A DNA stretch of 39,779 bases from a virus. The translations under genes were made by a program, and so were the position numbers. Under the pieces are notes generated by a model. It worked only from the letters and a program-made list of their open reading frames with translations. It ran no database searches and had not been told where the DNA came from. Of this stretch, positions 7,255 through 13,157 are shown in pieces. The first letter of the stretch is position 1. Each line of letters opens with the position of its first letter. The stretch spans positions 1 to 39,779 of IMG/VR virus record IMGVR_UViG_3300049717_000030; one strand, written 5' to 3'.

Positions 7255-7379
7255 ACAAATAACACATTAACTGATTAGCCCCCACCTTCCAAGTTGTGGT
7301 TAATCAATAAGAATAAACATGAAAAGAACCAAACCCCCATTTTGTTTTCACTCTACGAGAATGAAGCCCCTTTCTGTTA
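7220..7379 (-). ncRNA. candidate structured small RNA (about 160 nt)
   Basis: A minus-strand unit bounded by its own promoter (7386-7414) and an intrinsic terminator (7215-7254), with no convincing protein gene inside. Its RNA would contain a hairpin around 7345-7365 (TTCA/TGAA plus CTC/GAG), an imperfect 13-bp hairpin at 7272-7306 (TGATTA...TAATCA with CCAC/GTGG), and the terminator stem. The only open frame is 21 codons (7340-7275), lacks a ribosome site and is not claimed. The RNA would be antisense to the untranslated leader of the replication unit, if that leader starts far upstream. Existence is inferred from signals; no RNA family is recognised. Confidence 0.45.
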
Positions 7380-7385
7380 CCCGCC

Positions 7386-7414
7386 AATTTACAATACTCC
7401 AACAATTCATGCAA
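7386..7414 (-). promoter_or_regulatory. sigma70-type promoter for the candidate small RNA
   Basis: On the minus strand TTGCAT (7414-7409) and TAAATT (7391-7386) are separated by 17 bases. The -35 hexamer is identical to that of the leftward early promoter at 7113. Transcription would begin near 7379. Confidence 0.5.
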
Positions 7415-7425
7415 GAAATTATGAC

Positions 7426-7459
7426 AAAAAAAAAGAGGCATATCTCCGATAGATATGCC
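7426..7459 (-). terminator. strong intrinsic terminator, minus strand
   Basis: GGCATATCT (7437-7445) and AGATATGCC (7451-7459) make a perfect 9-bp stem with a 5-base CCGAT loop. On the minus strand it is followed by TC and a run of nine T. Only about 120 bases lie between it and the first replication gene, so whatever it terminates is a very short RNA antisense to the leader of that gene. Confidence 0.75.
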
Positions 7460-7475
7460 CCAAACACTTTCTTAA

Positions 7476-7484
7476 CTTATAACA
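7476..7484 (-). promoter_or_regulatory. extended -10 element for a very short minus-strand RNA
   Basis: TGTTATAAG on the minus strand is a good extended -10. With initiation near 7469 and the terminator at 7426-7459, the product would be an RNA of about 45 nt. A second possibility, TTGAGA with TAAGTT 16 bases on, would give about 70 nt. The position, just before the replication initiator gene, resembles OOP RNA of lambda. No -35 of quality is seen for the first option. Confidence 0.35.
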
Positions 7485-7580
7485 AGCGATAAATCTGAAT
7501 GAAAAACTTATCTTTGTCACGAGCGATCTCAATTTATCAGCTTGTGCATTTATTAACAACTAAATTTACGGAGCTGAAAA

Positions 7581-8474
7581 ATGCGTGATCTCCCCATTCC
7601 CAACCCACGTTTTACGGGTCTCTTTATACCCGCCGAAATTTTAGCCATGCAAGAATTCAATTCAAGCGACTGTATGCTACTCGCATGGATTGATGCGCTT
7701 TATGACTCCGATTACGAGGGTTGTTATGCAAGCAATGCCTATTTTGCTCAAAAAATGAAACTGAAAGAAGACACTATTTCAAAAATGATAACGAATTTTA
7801 AGCGACTGGGTCTTGTTGAAGAAGTGAGCTTTGACGGAAGACTACGGGTTATTCGAGCCTGCAAAGAAAACTGGTTTAAAAATAATAATATACAAGAAAA
7901 TAATGAACAAGTCAATCCTAGGCAGACTAGGATTAAAATCCTAGGCAGGGTAGGAGAAAAATCCTACCCCTCATATATAGATAGTAAAGAAGAGAATAAA
8001 GATACACACACACAAGCGGCTAGCGCCGGTGGGGGTGGGGTTTCTTCTTCTTCTAAAAATGACAAAGCTTACACAAAACCCCTGATTTCAAAAAAAGAAT
8101 TACATCTTGACTGTGTGATGCTGACTGCTGATGAGCACGCAAAGCTTCTAGAGCTCTACGGTAAAGAGATACTTGAATGGATGCTTGAGACGTTGAACTG
8201 CTATCTCGGCAGCAGTGGTAAAAAGTATGCATCGCACTATTTCGTTTTAAAGAAAAATGGTTGGGTTTACAAGCGCTATCAAGAAGAAGTCGTTAACAAT
8301 CCGTCACTTAAGAAAAAGGGTGAGTATCAACGCTCTGGCAAGCTTGTGATTGAAGCCGATAGATTGACTCAAGCGACTGAAAGAGAAAGATTTAAGACAA
8401 CTTTGACAGAAGCAGACAGGCAAGCATATCTCGCAAAATCAAAAGCAGCGTGTGATGGAGATAAACCGAAATGA
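7581..8474 (+). CDS. replication initiator, O-like winged-helix protein (297 aa)
   Basis: Likely replisome organiser that binds the phage origin and recruits the helicase loader. Residues about 25-100 form a winged-helix domain (MLLAWIDALYDS, YFAQKMKLKEDTISKMITNF, GLVEEVSFDGRLRVI). Residues 105-165 are a polar linker ending GGGGVSSSS. The C-terminal domain contains SGKKYASHYFVLKKNGWVYK, comparable to the YKSHYATILNW motif of DnaD-like and O-like proteins. The linker-coding DNA carries iteron-like repeats plus an AT-rich stretch, the same arrangement as lambda O and its origin. A GGAG site precedes ATG 7581. It overlaps the DnaC-like ATPase by ATGA, the classic initiator-loader pair. Confidence 0.8.
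   Translation: MRDLPIPNPRFTGLFIPAEILAMQEFNSSDCMLLAWIDALYDSDYEGCYASNAYFAQKMKLKEDTISKMITNFKRLGLVEEVSFDGRLRVIRACKENWFKNNNIQENNEQVNPRQTRIKILGRVGEKSYPSYIDSKEENKDTHTQAASAGGGGVSSSSKNDKAYTKPLISKKELHLDCVMLTADEHAKLLELYGKEILEWMLETLNCYLGSSGKKYASHYFVLKKNGWVYKRYQEEVVNNPSLKKKGEYQRSGKLVIEADRLTQATERERFKTTLTEADRQAYLAKSKAACDGDKPK
7914..8009 (+). repeat. candidate replication origin: iteron-like repeats plus AT-rich tract inside the initiator gene
   Basis: The 12-mer AATCCTAGGCAG occurs at 7914-7925 and 7937-7948, spaced 23 bases (about two helical turns). Between and after them the same core appears inverted (CTAGGATT at 7927-7934) and in part (GTAGGA 7950-7955, ATCCTAC 7961-7967), five copies of the TCCTA word in 54 bases. 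Immediately downstream is an AT-rich run (7971-8009) suitable for unwinding. Location in the initiator linker is as in lambdoid phages. Origin function is inferred. Confidence 0.55.
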
Positions 8475-9037
8475 ATTGGGACGATTTTATCACAATTAAT
8501 TCAATAGCAAAGACTTACCACAAAGTTGCGATTGACAAATTAAATATTTATAATACTTCTTGCACAGATTTTCAATTATCGGCTATAGAGTTTATGAGAA
8601 AACCTAAAAGTTTAATTTTACAAGGCGATCCCGGGCGTGGTAAGACTTTTTTCATGTTAACATTGATAAAAGAATTATTTAAAACCAAAAATCGTCCGCT
8701 GCATGAAGTGCGTTTTATAAATGCTAGTGATTTAGATGAAAAAGTTAGCGATGAAATTAAGAAATTCAATACGGCAAGTTATTATTTGAATACGTTGATT
8801 GATGTGCCGTTTTTATTTCTGGATGATTTTGGAGTTGAAGGCTCAAGAGAGAAAGCGGAAAGAAATTATTATACGATTCTTGATAAGCGTTTAGCGAATT
8901 ACCGACCTACTGTCATATCAACGAATTTGACAGATACAGAGATTTTAAAAACTTTTGGTTCGCGTATTGATTCACGACTTAAGCAATGTGTTAAATTAGT
9001 ATTTGAAAATGAAGACTTAAGGAAACCTGATGACTAG
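8471..9037 (+). CDS. DnaC-like helicase-loader ATPase (188 aa)
   Basis: An AAA+ ATPase of the DnaC/IstB type that would load the host replicative helicase at the phage origin. Walker A is GDPGRGKT (residues 52-59), Walker B FLFLDDFG (114-121), sensor I STN (150-152), and GSRIDSRL (163-170) contains the arginine-finger region. It is short for the family (usually 230-260) because the N-terminal helicase-binding region is reduced to about 45 residues. Start overlaps the initiator stop by ATGA. It also overlaps the next small gene by eight bases. The phage encodes no recognisable helicase or polymerase, so it presumably depends on the host replisome. Confidence 0.88.
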   Translation: MNWDDFITINSIAKTYHKVAIDKLNIYNTSCTDFQLSAIEFMRKPKSLILQGDPGRGKTFFMLTLIKELFKTKNRPLHEVRFINASDLDEKVSDEIKKFNTASYYLNTLIDVPFLFLDDFGVEGSREKAERNYYTILDKRLANYRPTVISTNLTDTEILKTFGSRIDSRLKQCVKLVFENEDLRKPDD

Positions 9038-9203
9038 TGTTTCGTTGATTTTGACAATTGTTTTATTAACTATGCAGATAACGGGTTATATTTCAATCGC
9101 TTGGGTTTGGGTATTTGCCCCTGTTTGGATTCCTTTAGTTTTTGTATTTTCTGTAGCTGCAATTCTTTTGATTGTAACACTCGCTCTTCTGGATGGGAAA
9201 TGA
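9030..9203 (+). CDS. small two-helix membrane protein (57 aa)
   Basis: A 57-residue protein that is almost entirely hydrophobic: TM1 about residues 4-20 (VSLILTIVLLTMQ), TM2 about 22-53 including WVWVFAPVWIPLVFVF and SVAAILLIVTLALL, with a short DGK tail. AAGGA gives a ribosome site six bases before ATG 9030. It overlaps the helicase-loader gene by eight bases and the RusA gene by ATGA, so the coding call is strong. Small hydrophobic proteins like this are holin candidates, but the location in the replication operon and lack of a charged C-terminus leave that open; it could be a membrane anchor or host-exclusion protein. Confidence 0.7.
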   Translation: MTSVSLILTIVLLTMQITGYISIAWVWVFAPVWIPLVFVFSVAAILLIVTLALLDGK

Positions 9204-9889
9204 AAATTATAATTCCTGGAGATCCAATCTCCAAAGCTCGACACAGAACTTTTGTACGAAATGGATTTTCTCAAACTTATGATCCACAGCACAGAGAAAA
9301 GAATTATACAAAAGATTTATTTAAAATGGCGTTACGTGAGGCAATGAATGACAAAAATGAAGAAATCGCTGTAGAGGCCTTTAATTTGAGCCAGGCGCGA
9401 TTATTTCATTTATCCATATCTTTTCACATGTCAACCAGCGTTAGCGACACGGAGGCCCAAAAGAATGCGAAATTATGGGGTTTTGAGCCATGCAACAAAA
9501 AACCCGACTGCTCAAACATGTTAAAATTCTATGAAGATGCAGCAAATGAAGTTCTTTATCCCGACGATGCAATGATCGTTTCTGGAGATTTTAAAAAAGT
9601 ATTTGACATAAACCCACGAACTGAAATAAATATTATGACATTAGATGAATTAAAAATTGCACCGAAATTTGAGGCAATCATTAAATTATTTGGACCAGAA
9701 CAGTTAACGGAGTTTTTAGCCGATGTTCATCGATTTGATTCAATACCTCCGCGAAAAATGGCAGAAATTGGAATCGTGGATAAACGAGACTGGCTATCAA
9801 CCACCGCCGTGCTTTTGAGCGATTTTGCTGGGAAATATTCTAAAGTAATGCAAAAGATTCAAAAAATAAATGGGTACGAATTTGTATAG
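9200..9889 (+). CDS. RusA-like Holliday junction resolvase (229 aa)
   Basis: A RusA-family endonuclease that resolves branched DNA before packaging. The N-terminal IPGDPISKARHRTF (residues 5-18) is the family signature. The acidic catalytic set is visible in KKPDCSNMLKFYEDAANEVL and DDAMI (D103, D113, D122 and D123). Residues from about 150 form an extension not present in the 120-residue Escherichia coli RusA (helical, LFGPEQLTEFLADVHRF). Start is ATG 9200, overlapping the membrane-protein stop; upstream codons in the same frame belong to that gene's DNA in another frame. Role fits with the exonuclease and SSB genes on the other strand. Confidence 0.85.
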   Translation: MKIIIPGDPISKARHRTFVRNGFSQTYDPQHREKNYTKDLFKMALREAMNDKNEEIAVEAFNLSQARLFHLSISFHMSTSVSDTEAQKNAKLWGFEPCNKKPDCSNMLKFYEDAANEVLYPDDAMIVSGDFKKVFDINPRTEINIMTLDELKIAPKFEAIIKLFGPEQLTEFLADVHRFDSIPPRKMAEIGIVDKRDWLSTTAVLLSDFAGKYSKVMQKIQKINGYEFV

Positions 9890-10142
9890 AAATTTTATGC
9901 AACCACAACTTGAACCACACATTCTCGCTGTTGTCAATGCTTCAAATGTGGCATGCGAATTAGTCGAACTCTTGCCTGATTGCGATATCGCTGAAGAACT
10001 TAAAGCAGTATTGAACATTCAACACGAAATTTTATGTGAGATGATTCACGGTCGGCATTTCGGTTCTGCGTCTCTAGACAAATTTTTGCGTTATCTCGAT
10101 GAGACATTAGAAAACGCGGAGAATATCCGAAAATGTCAATAA
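9870..10142 (+). CDS. hypothetical helical protein (90 aa)
   Basis: A 90-residue acidic helical protein (NASNVACELVELLPDCDIAE, DKFLRYLDETLENAENI). ATG 9870 overlaps the RusA stop; an alternative ATG at 9897 would give 81 residues. Neither has a clear ribosome site, so translation probably depends on coupling to RusA. No family recognised. Confidence 0.55.
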   Translation: MGTNLYRNFMQPQLEPHILAVVNASNVACELVELLPDCDIAEELKAVLNIQHEILCEMIHGRHFGSASLDKFLRYLDETLENAENIRKCQ

Positions 10143-10411
10143 AGAAAATATTTGATAAACTTCCTCAACAAGTGGGTAAACAATATGGACTGGGAAGTAA
10201 AAGACTATTTCCGTATTCGCTCGTAGAATATGGCGATAATGGCTGGGCAGATGCAAATAAATATTTACCGTTGGAATATGATTTAGTTTATGTGAAATTA
10301 AAAGAAAAAATACTAATGGGCTGGCGCTCGATGGGTAAGTGGATTGGATTAAGGTTCGATAACGAGCCAGTTTATGCATGGAAACGTAAAATTATCGAAG
10401 AGTGTCTATGA
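10133..10411 (+). CDS. hypothetical protein, possible phage SH3-like fold (92 aa)
   Basis: A 92-residue protein with an aromatic, beta-like centre (YDLVYVKLKEKILMGWRSMG, KWIGLRFDNEPVYAWKR). The pattern, in which a strand precedes GWRS and the chain ends in W-K, resembles small phage proteins that describe replacement of equipment-like beta barrels, but I cannot name a family. GGAG lies ten bases before ATG 10133, which is inside the previous gene's last codons. Confidence 0.55.
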   Translation: MSIKKIFDKLPQQVGKQYGLGSKRLFPYSLVEYGDNGWADANKYLPLEYDLVYVKLKEKILMGWRSMGKWIGLRFDNEPVYAWKRKIIEECL

Positions 10412-10443
10412 ATCAACAAAAAACATAATAAAGGAGCCAGAAA

Positions 10444-10659
10444 ATGACTTGTTCGACTTCCGAACCGATAATGACTTGTTCGCGACCGATTCCGGAAATA
10501 CCGGAACAAACGGATGAAGATCCATCAAAATTTAATCAGCAACAGCTAATTATTTTTTTAGAACAGCGTTTAACAGAAGAGAAACGTGTGCATAATAATG
10601 CAGAATATAATATTCCTGAATTACAAAAAACAATTGACGCACTTAAGGCTATTGCATGA
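10444..10659 (+). CDS. small hypothetical protein with coiled coil (71 aa)
   Basis: A 71-residue protein with a repeated N-terminal MTCS/IMTCSRPIPE segment and a C-terminal helix (LIIFLEQRLTEEKRVHNNAE). AAAGGAGCC gives an excellent ribosome site. Its stop overlaps the next start by ATGA. The doubled TCS motif could be a cysteine-based metal or disulfide site. Function unknown. Confidence 0.65.
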   Translation: MTCSTSEPIMTCSRPIPEIPEQTDEDPSKFNQQQLIIFLEQRLTEEKRVHNNAEYNIPELQKTIDALKAIA

Positions 10660-10925
10660 GCATTTACGATGTATGGATCGAATTAACTAGCGCATTTAAC
10701 CAACACGAAGAAAGGAAAGAAAACATGATGGACGATTTAAAATCATTATTTAAAAGAGAAGTAGCATTGCTACAGACAACAAAAATATCCGCAGCAATTA
10801 TCAATCTTTTAGCAGAGTTTAACGATGCAAACGCTGCGTCAGTGAACAAGAAAAATGCATTTATTGATTGCTTGATCTCTATTCTCGAAGAAGAAAAGAC
10901 ACAAATCCCACCCGCAAGTAAATAG
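10656..10925 (+). CDS. hypothetical helical protein (89 aa)
   Basis: An 89-residue helical protein. ATG 10656 overlaps the previous stop and has AAGG 7 bases upstream. A second in-frame ATG at 10725 has the stronger GAAAGGAAAG site and would yield a 66-residue form starting MMDDLKSLFKREVALLQ. Both may be used. It lies directly before the ParB-like gene, whose ATG follows its stop with no gap. No family recognised. Confidence 0.6.
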   Translation: MSIYDVWIELTSAFNQHEERKENMMDDLKSLFKREVALLQTTKISAAIINLLAEFNDANAASVNKKNAFIDCLISILEEEKTQIPPASK

Positions 10926-11396
10926 ATGATTGAAACCGTTGAAATAAAGAAATTGAAATTGCTTGATCGCAACCCGCGTACGATCACGAAAGCTCAATTA
11001 GAGAAATGTAAAGAATCGCTTATGCGAGATCCTGATTTTCTCGATCAACGTCCCATTTTGGTAAACGTCATTGATGGCGTTTACCATGTTTATGCTGGAA
11101 ATATGCGTGTTAGGGCTGCAAAGAAGCTGGGTTGGAAGAATATCATGTGTTCTGTCGATCATGGATTACGGAAAGAAACAATTCAGCGGCGCATAATTCT
11201 TGACAATGCACATTTCGGAGTTAACGACGATGATATCTTGGCTGCGGATTATGATATTGAGCTACTTATTGATTGCGGGTACACCGAAGAATCTTTACAA
11301 CTTGATGTGGCAATTGACGAGAAATCCATTGATGTCGATGAAAGCGAAACCGCCAAGAAGATAAAATATTGCCCCCATTGCAATGGGGAACTGTGA
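10926..11396 (+). CDS. ParB/sulfiredoxin-like nuclease-domain protein (156 aa)
   Basis: Contains the ParB N-terminal (ParB/Srx) fold: IKKLKLLDRNPRTI (residues 7-20), then YHVYAGNMRVRAAKKLGW (53-70), the equivalent of the GNMR-box that binds CTP or acts as a nuclease site. In phages such proteins usually neighbour DNA methyltransferase and terminase genes, exactly as here. The C-terminus ends CPHCNGEL (149-156), half of a zinc ribbon; two such chains might share a metal ion. There is no helix-turn-helix region of true partition ParB, so plasmid-type segregation is unlikely. It lies just before the putative terminase small subunit. Confidence 0.8.
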   Translation: MIETVEIKKLKLLDRNPRTITKAQLEKCKESLMRDPDFLDQRPILVNVIDGVYHVYAGNMRVRAAKKLGWKNIMCSVDHGLRKETIQRRIILDNAHFGVNDDDILAADYDIELLIDCGYTEESLQLDVAIDEKSIDVDESETAKKIKYCPHCNGEL

Positions 11397-11402
11397 GCAC
11401 GT

Positions 11403-11807
11403 ATGACTAGTGGAATTTCTTTTAAACCCAAGCTGGAAGATATCACAGAAGTTTTGACGCACAACAATGGAAATATTAGCGCAACAGCAAAACACTATAA
11501 AGTATGTCGAGAAGCCATTTACAGGCATATTTATAAATTTCCATCTTTAAAACAATTATTGGAAGATTTGCGAACCGTTAAAGATGAAAACTTATTAGAT
11601 TCTGCTGAAAGTGTGATTGCGTATTGTTTAAATCTGCGGGAAAAGAATACAAAACTATCTTTAGATGCCGCGCGATATGTTCTCGATAACAAGGGCAAGA
11701 AACGCGATTGGGGACAGTCAAAAGAAGATAGCGATATCCGAGGACTTGTGCAAGATAAGATAAGTGACGAAATATCAGTTCTTTACGATCAACAGAAAAA
11801 GGTATGA
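11403..11807 (+). CDS. probable terminase small subunit, helix-turn-helix (134 aa)
   Basis: A 134-residue protein with a helix-turn-helix NISATAKHYKVCREAIYRHI (residues 24-43), followed by a long helix (LLEDLRTVKDENLLDSAESV). That pattern occurs in DNA-recognition subunits of terminases, which select packaging sites. It is upstream of the large subunit, but the methyltransferase locus intervenes, so the assignment is less certain than adjacency would make it. A transcription regulator is an alternative. The ribosome site is weak. Confidence 0.6.
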   Translation: MTSGISFKPKLEDITEVLTHNNGNISATAKHYKVCREAIYRHIYKFPSLKQLLEDLRTVKDENLLDSAESVIAYCLNLREKNTKLSLDAARYVLDNKGKKRDWGQSKEDSDIRGLVQDKISDEISVLYDQQKKV

Positions 11808-11810
11808 GGC

Positions 11811-12518
11811 ATGTTAAATGGCTTGGACATTTTTACAGGCATCGGAGGGATTAGCTTGGCTCTCAAAGACTGGGTGCGCCCTCTCGCATATTGCGAACTG
11901 GACTCCTATTGTCAAGCAGTCTTGCTCTCACGAATGGCCGATGGTTCTTTAGATGAAGCGCCAATCTGGAATGATGTCACAAGTCTTGACAAGGCTTGTC
12001 TAGATATGATATTATCTCTCAAAAAGGAGAGTGATAGTATGTCCGGTAAACTTAAAAAGTTAACTGAAGAACAGGCAATTCAAGCAATTAAAAGTTACGA
12101 TGAAGGAATGTCCCTTGCCGACCTAGCCCATATTTATGGAGTTACTAGGCAAGGAATGTGGGATTTAATCCGAAGAAGAACAAATTTAAGATCAAATAAG
12201 CGTTATGGAAAAGATAATCACTTTTACAGGGGCGGAGCCAGAGCCGACGAAAGAGCAGGAAAGATACTCGATAATGCTCTCCGTTATGGAAAATTGCTTA
12301 ATCCTGAAAAATGTTCTTGCTGTGGAAGTGAAGAACGATTCAGAGATGGAAGAACCGCAATCCAAGGACATCACGACGACTATAACAAGCCCCTCGATGT
12401 GCGATGGCTTTGCCAAAAATGCCACCATGAATGGCACAAACACAATGAACCAATCAGATTTACAGGAGAGCCGGAACTCACCGAGGATGTCGATATCATC
12501 TTCGGCGGGTTCCCTTGA
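11811..12518 (+). CDS. C5 cytosine methyltransferase N-terminus with in-frame HTH-HNH insertion (235 aa)
   Basis: Residues 4-18 ([15 protein letters not shown]) are methyltransferase motif I, which binds S-adenosylmethionine, and [15 protein letters not shown] is motif II. After IWNDVTSLD the sequence leaves the methyltransferase family: residues 77-220 are a separate HTH-HNH nuclease. The methyltransferase returns at [10 protein letters not shown], motif IV up to the proline, and then meets TGA at 12516. The catalytic Cys-Gln follows six bases later in the same frame. The frame is open across the insertion, so a fusion may be translated, but without the catalytic Cys it should be inactive. 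The second half is at 12519-13157. Confidence 0.75.
   Translation: MLNGLDIFTGIGGISLALKDWVRPLAYCELDSYCQAVLLSRMADGSLDEAPIWNDVTSLDKACLDMILSLKKESDSMSGKLKKLTEEQAIQAIKSYDEGMSLADLAHIYGVTRQGMWDLIRRRTNLRSNKRYGKDNHFYRGGARADERAGKILDNALRYGKLLNPEKCSCCGSEERFRDGRTAIQGHHDDYNKPLDVRWLCQKCHHEWHKHNEPIRFTGEPELTEDVDIIFGGFP
11986..12015 (+). promoter_or_regulatory. sigma70-type promoter of the inserted HNH gene
   Basis: TTGACA (11986-11991) matches the consensus -35 exactly and TATTAT (12010-12015) is five of six for the -10, with an 18-base spacer. It sits at the junction where methyltransferase similarity ends, and is followed by AAAGGAG and the ATG at 12039. It therefore looks as if it arrived with the HNH gene. 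Confidence 0.6.
12039..12518 (+). CDS. HTH-HNH homing-type endonuclease with own start (159 aa)
   Basis: A free-standing HNH nuclease read in the same frame as the methyltransferase but with its own promoter (11986-12015), AAAGGAGA ribosome site and ATG. Residues about 8-45 form a helix-turn-helix ([20 protein letters not shown]), [13 protein letters not shown] follows, and the nuclease core has CSCCG, the [19 protein letters not shown] region with the catalytic HH, and [12 protein letters not shown]. Two Cys pairs bind structural zinc. This is a common phage HNH family that spreads by cutting uninterrupted alleles. The natural end of the nuclease is probably near HNEPIRF; the last residues and stop come from the host gene. 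No intron or intein features are seen around it. Confidence 0.75.
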   Translation: MSGKLKKLTEEQAIQAIKSYDEGMSLADLAHIYGVTRQGMWDLIRRRTNLRSNKRYGKDNHFYRGGARADERAGKILDNALRYGKLLNPEKCSCCGSEERFRDGRTAIQGHHDDYNKPLDVRWLCQKCHHEWHKHNEPIRFTGEPELTEDVDIIFGGFP

Positions 12519-13143
12519 ACATGCCAGGATATTAGCATTGCAGGACTTGGAAAAGGCTTGGCAGGAGAGCGAAGTGGATTGTTTTTCGAGATCGTGCGCT
12601 TGGCCCAAAAAATCAAGCCCAAGTTCATATTCATTGAAAATGTTCCGGCCATTACTTCCAGAGGAGGACTCACAGTCGCCATCCAAATTGCCGAAATGGG
12701 GTATGATTGTAGATGGTGTGTTATATCCGCTGCAAGCGTTGGAGCTTTACATCGTCGCGATAGATGGTTCCTATTGGCTTACTCCAACCACAATGGATCA
12801 TCTGCCCATCAGAACTGGGGAAGCATTAGAGAGAAGCCAATATCGGGGAAAATCAACAAGCAAGAGAAAGACGGCTGGCAGACTGAACGAACAGCTAGCT
12901 TATCTTCACATGTGGCCAACACCAAGAGCCAGCGATCACAAAAGAGGCGACTCCCCTTGCGAAAGAAAGAGAAACTCACCAACCCTATCAGCAACGTTGA
13001 ATATGGAACTTGGGACGAAGAACCAGAAAGTAAATTTGAACTGGCTGGAATGGCTAATGGGTTACAAGATCGGACACACAGAATTAAAGCCCTGGGCAAT
13101 GCAGTGGTTCCAGCTCAAGCCCGAGAAGCGTTTATGTTGTTAA
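12205..13143 (+). CDS. overlapping +1-frame ORF across the methyltransferase gene (up to 312 aa)
   Basis: Read one frame ahead of the methyltransferase, this stays open for 939 bases. The part before about 12487 merely shadows the HNH domain, so a functional product would more plausibly begin near ATG 12487 ([10 protein letters not shown]). From there it carries segments I recall from many phage sequences overlapping C5 methyltransferases: ARILALQ opposite the catalytic loop, [45 protein letters not shown] and [20 protein letters not shown], the last overlapping motif X. The 6-nt insertion that stops the methyltransferase frame only adds Glu-His here. No ribosome site is obvious. Coding status is uncertain, family recall is from memory. 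Confidence 0.4.
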   Translation: MEKIITFTGAEPEPTKEQERYSIMLSVMENCLILKNVLAVEVKNDSEMEEPQSKDITTTITSPSMCDGFAKNATMNGTNTMNQSDLQESRNSPRMSISSSAGSLEHARILALQDLEKAWQESEVDCFSRSCAWPKKSSPSSYSLKMFRPLLPEEDSQSPSKLPKWGMIVDGVLYPLQALELYIVAIDGSYWLTPTTMDHLPIRTGEALERSQYRGKSTSKRKTAGRLNEQLAYLHMWPTPRASDHKRGDSPCERKRNSPTLSATLNMELGTKNQKVNLNWLEWLMGYKIGHTELKPWAMQWFQLKPEKRLCC

Positions 13144-13157
13144 TGGGGTTGAAATAA
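12558..13157 (+). pseudogene. C5 cytosine methyltransferase C-terminal part, separated by a stop codon (199 aa)
   Basis: The continuation of the 11811 gene in the same frame. CQDISIAG directly after the TGA ACA insertion (12516-12521) completes motif IV but is upstream of any start codon; the first possible start is TTG 12558. Downstream motifs are intact: IFIENVPAI (motif VI), [14 protein letters not shown] (motif VIII) and [18 protein letters not shown] (motif X). No further stop interrupts 600 bases, so the break looks recent or an error. Without the catalytic Cys a separately translated fragment cannot methylate unless the stop is read through. Its stop overlaps the terminase start (TAATG at 13155-13159). 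Confidence 0.7.

Larger units (their letters stand above)
6982..7580. other. 600-bp divergent control region without protein genes
   Basis: The largest gap between genes; the leftward recombination unit and rightward replication unit both begin here. It holds a minus-strand promoter for the leftward unit (7084-7113), a second minus-strand promoter (7386-7414), an extended -10 (7476-7484), two strong minus-strand intrinsic terminators (7215-7254 and 7426-7459) and three copies of the word AGCGAT (7112-7118, 7484-7490, 7522-7527). I could not find a convincing plus-strand promoter for the 7581 gene; the best candidate is TTGCGA near 7173 with TATTGT 18 bases on. 7114-7215 is AT-rich with no other structure that I can see. 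Confidence 0.7.

Noticed and set aside
7275-7340. 21-codon minus-strand peptide (MGVWFFSCLFLLINHNLEGG plus G)
   Set aside because: No ribosome site, and it lies within a unit that looks like structured RNA; kept only as a note in the RNA entry.
12000-12518. Group I intron or intein in the methyltransferase gene
   Set aside because: Too little non-coding sequence flanks the HNH gene for an intron core, and no Cys/Ser start block or C-terminal His-Asn of an intein is present; the frame also ends in a stop at the catalytic site.
12516-12518. TGA as a sense codon (recoded genome)
   Set aside because: TGA is used as the normal stop in many ATGA overlaps (for example 946-949, 8471-8474, 16672-16675), so reassignment does not fit.
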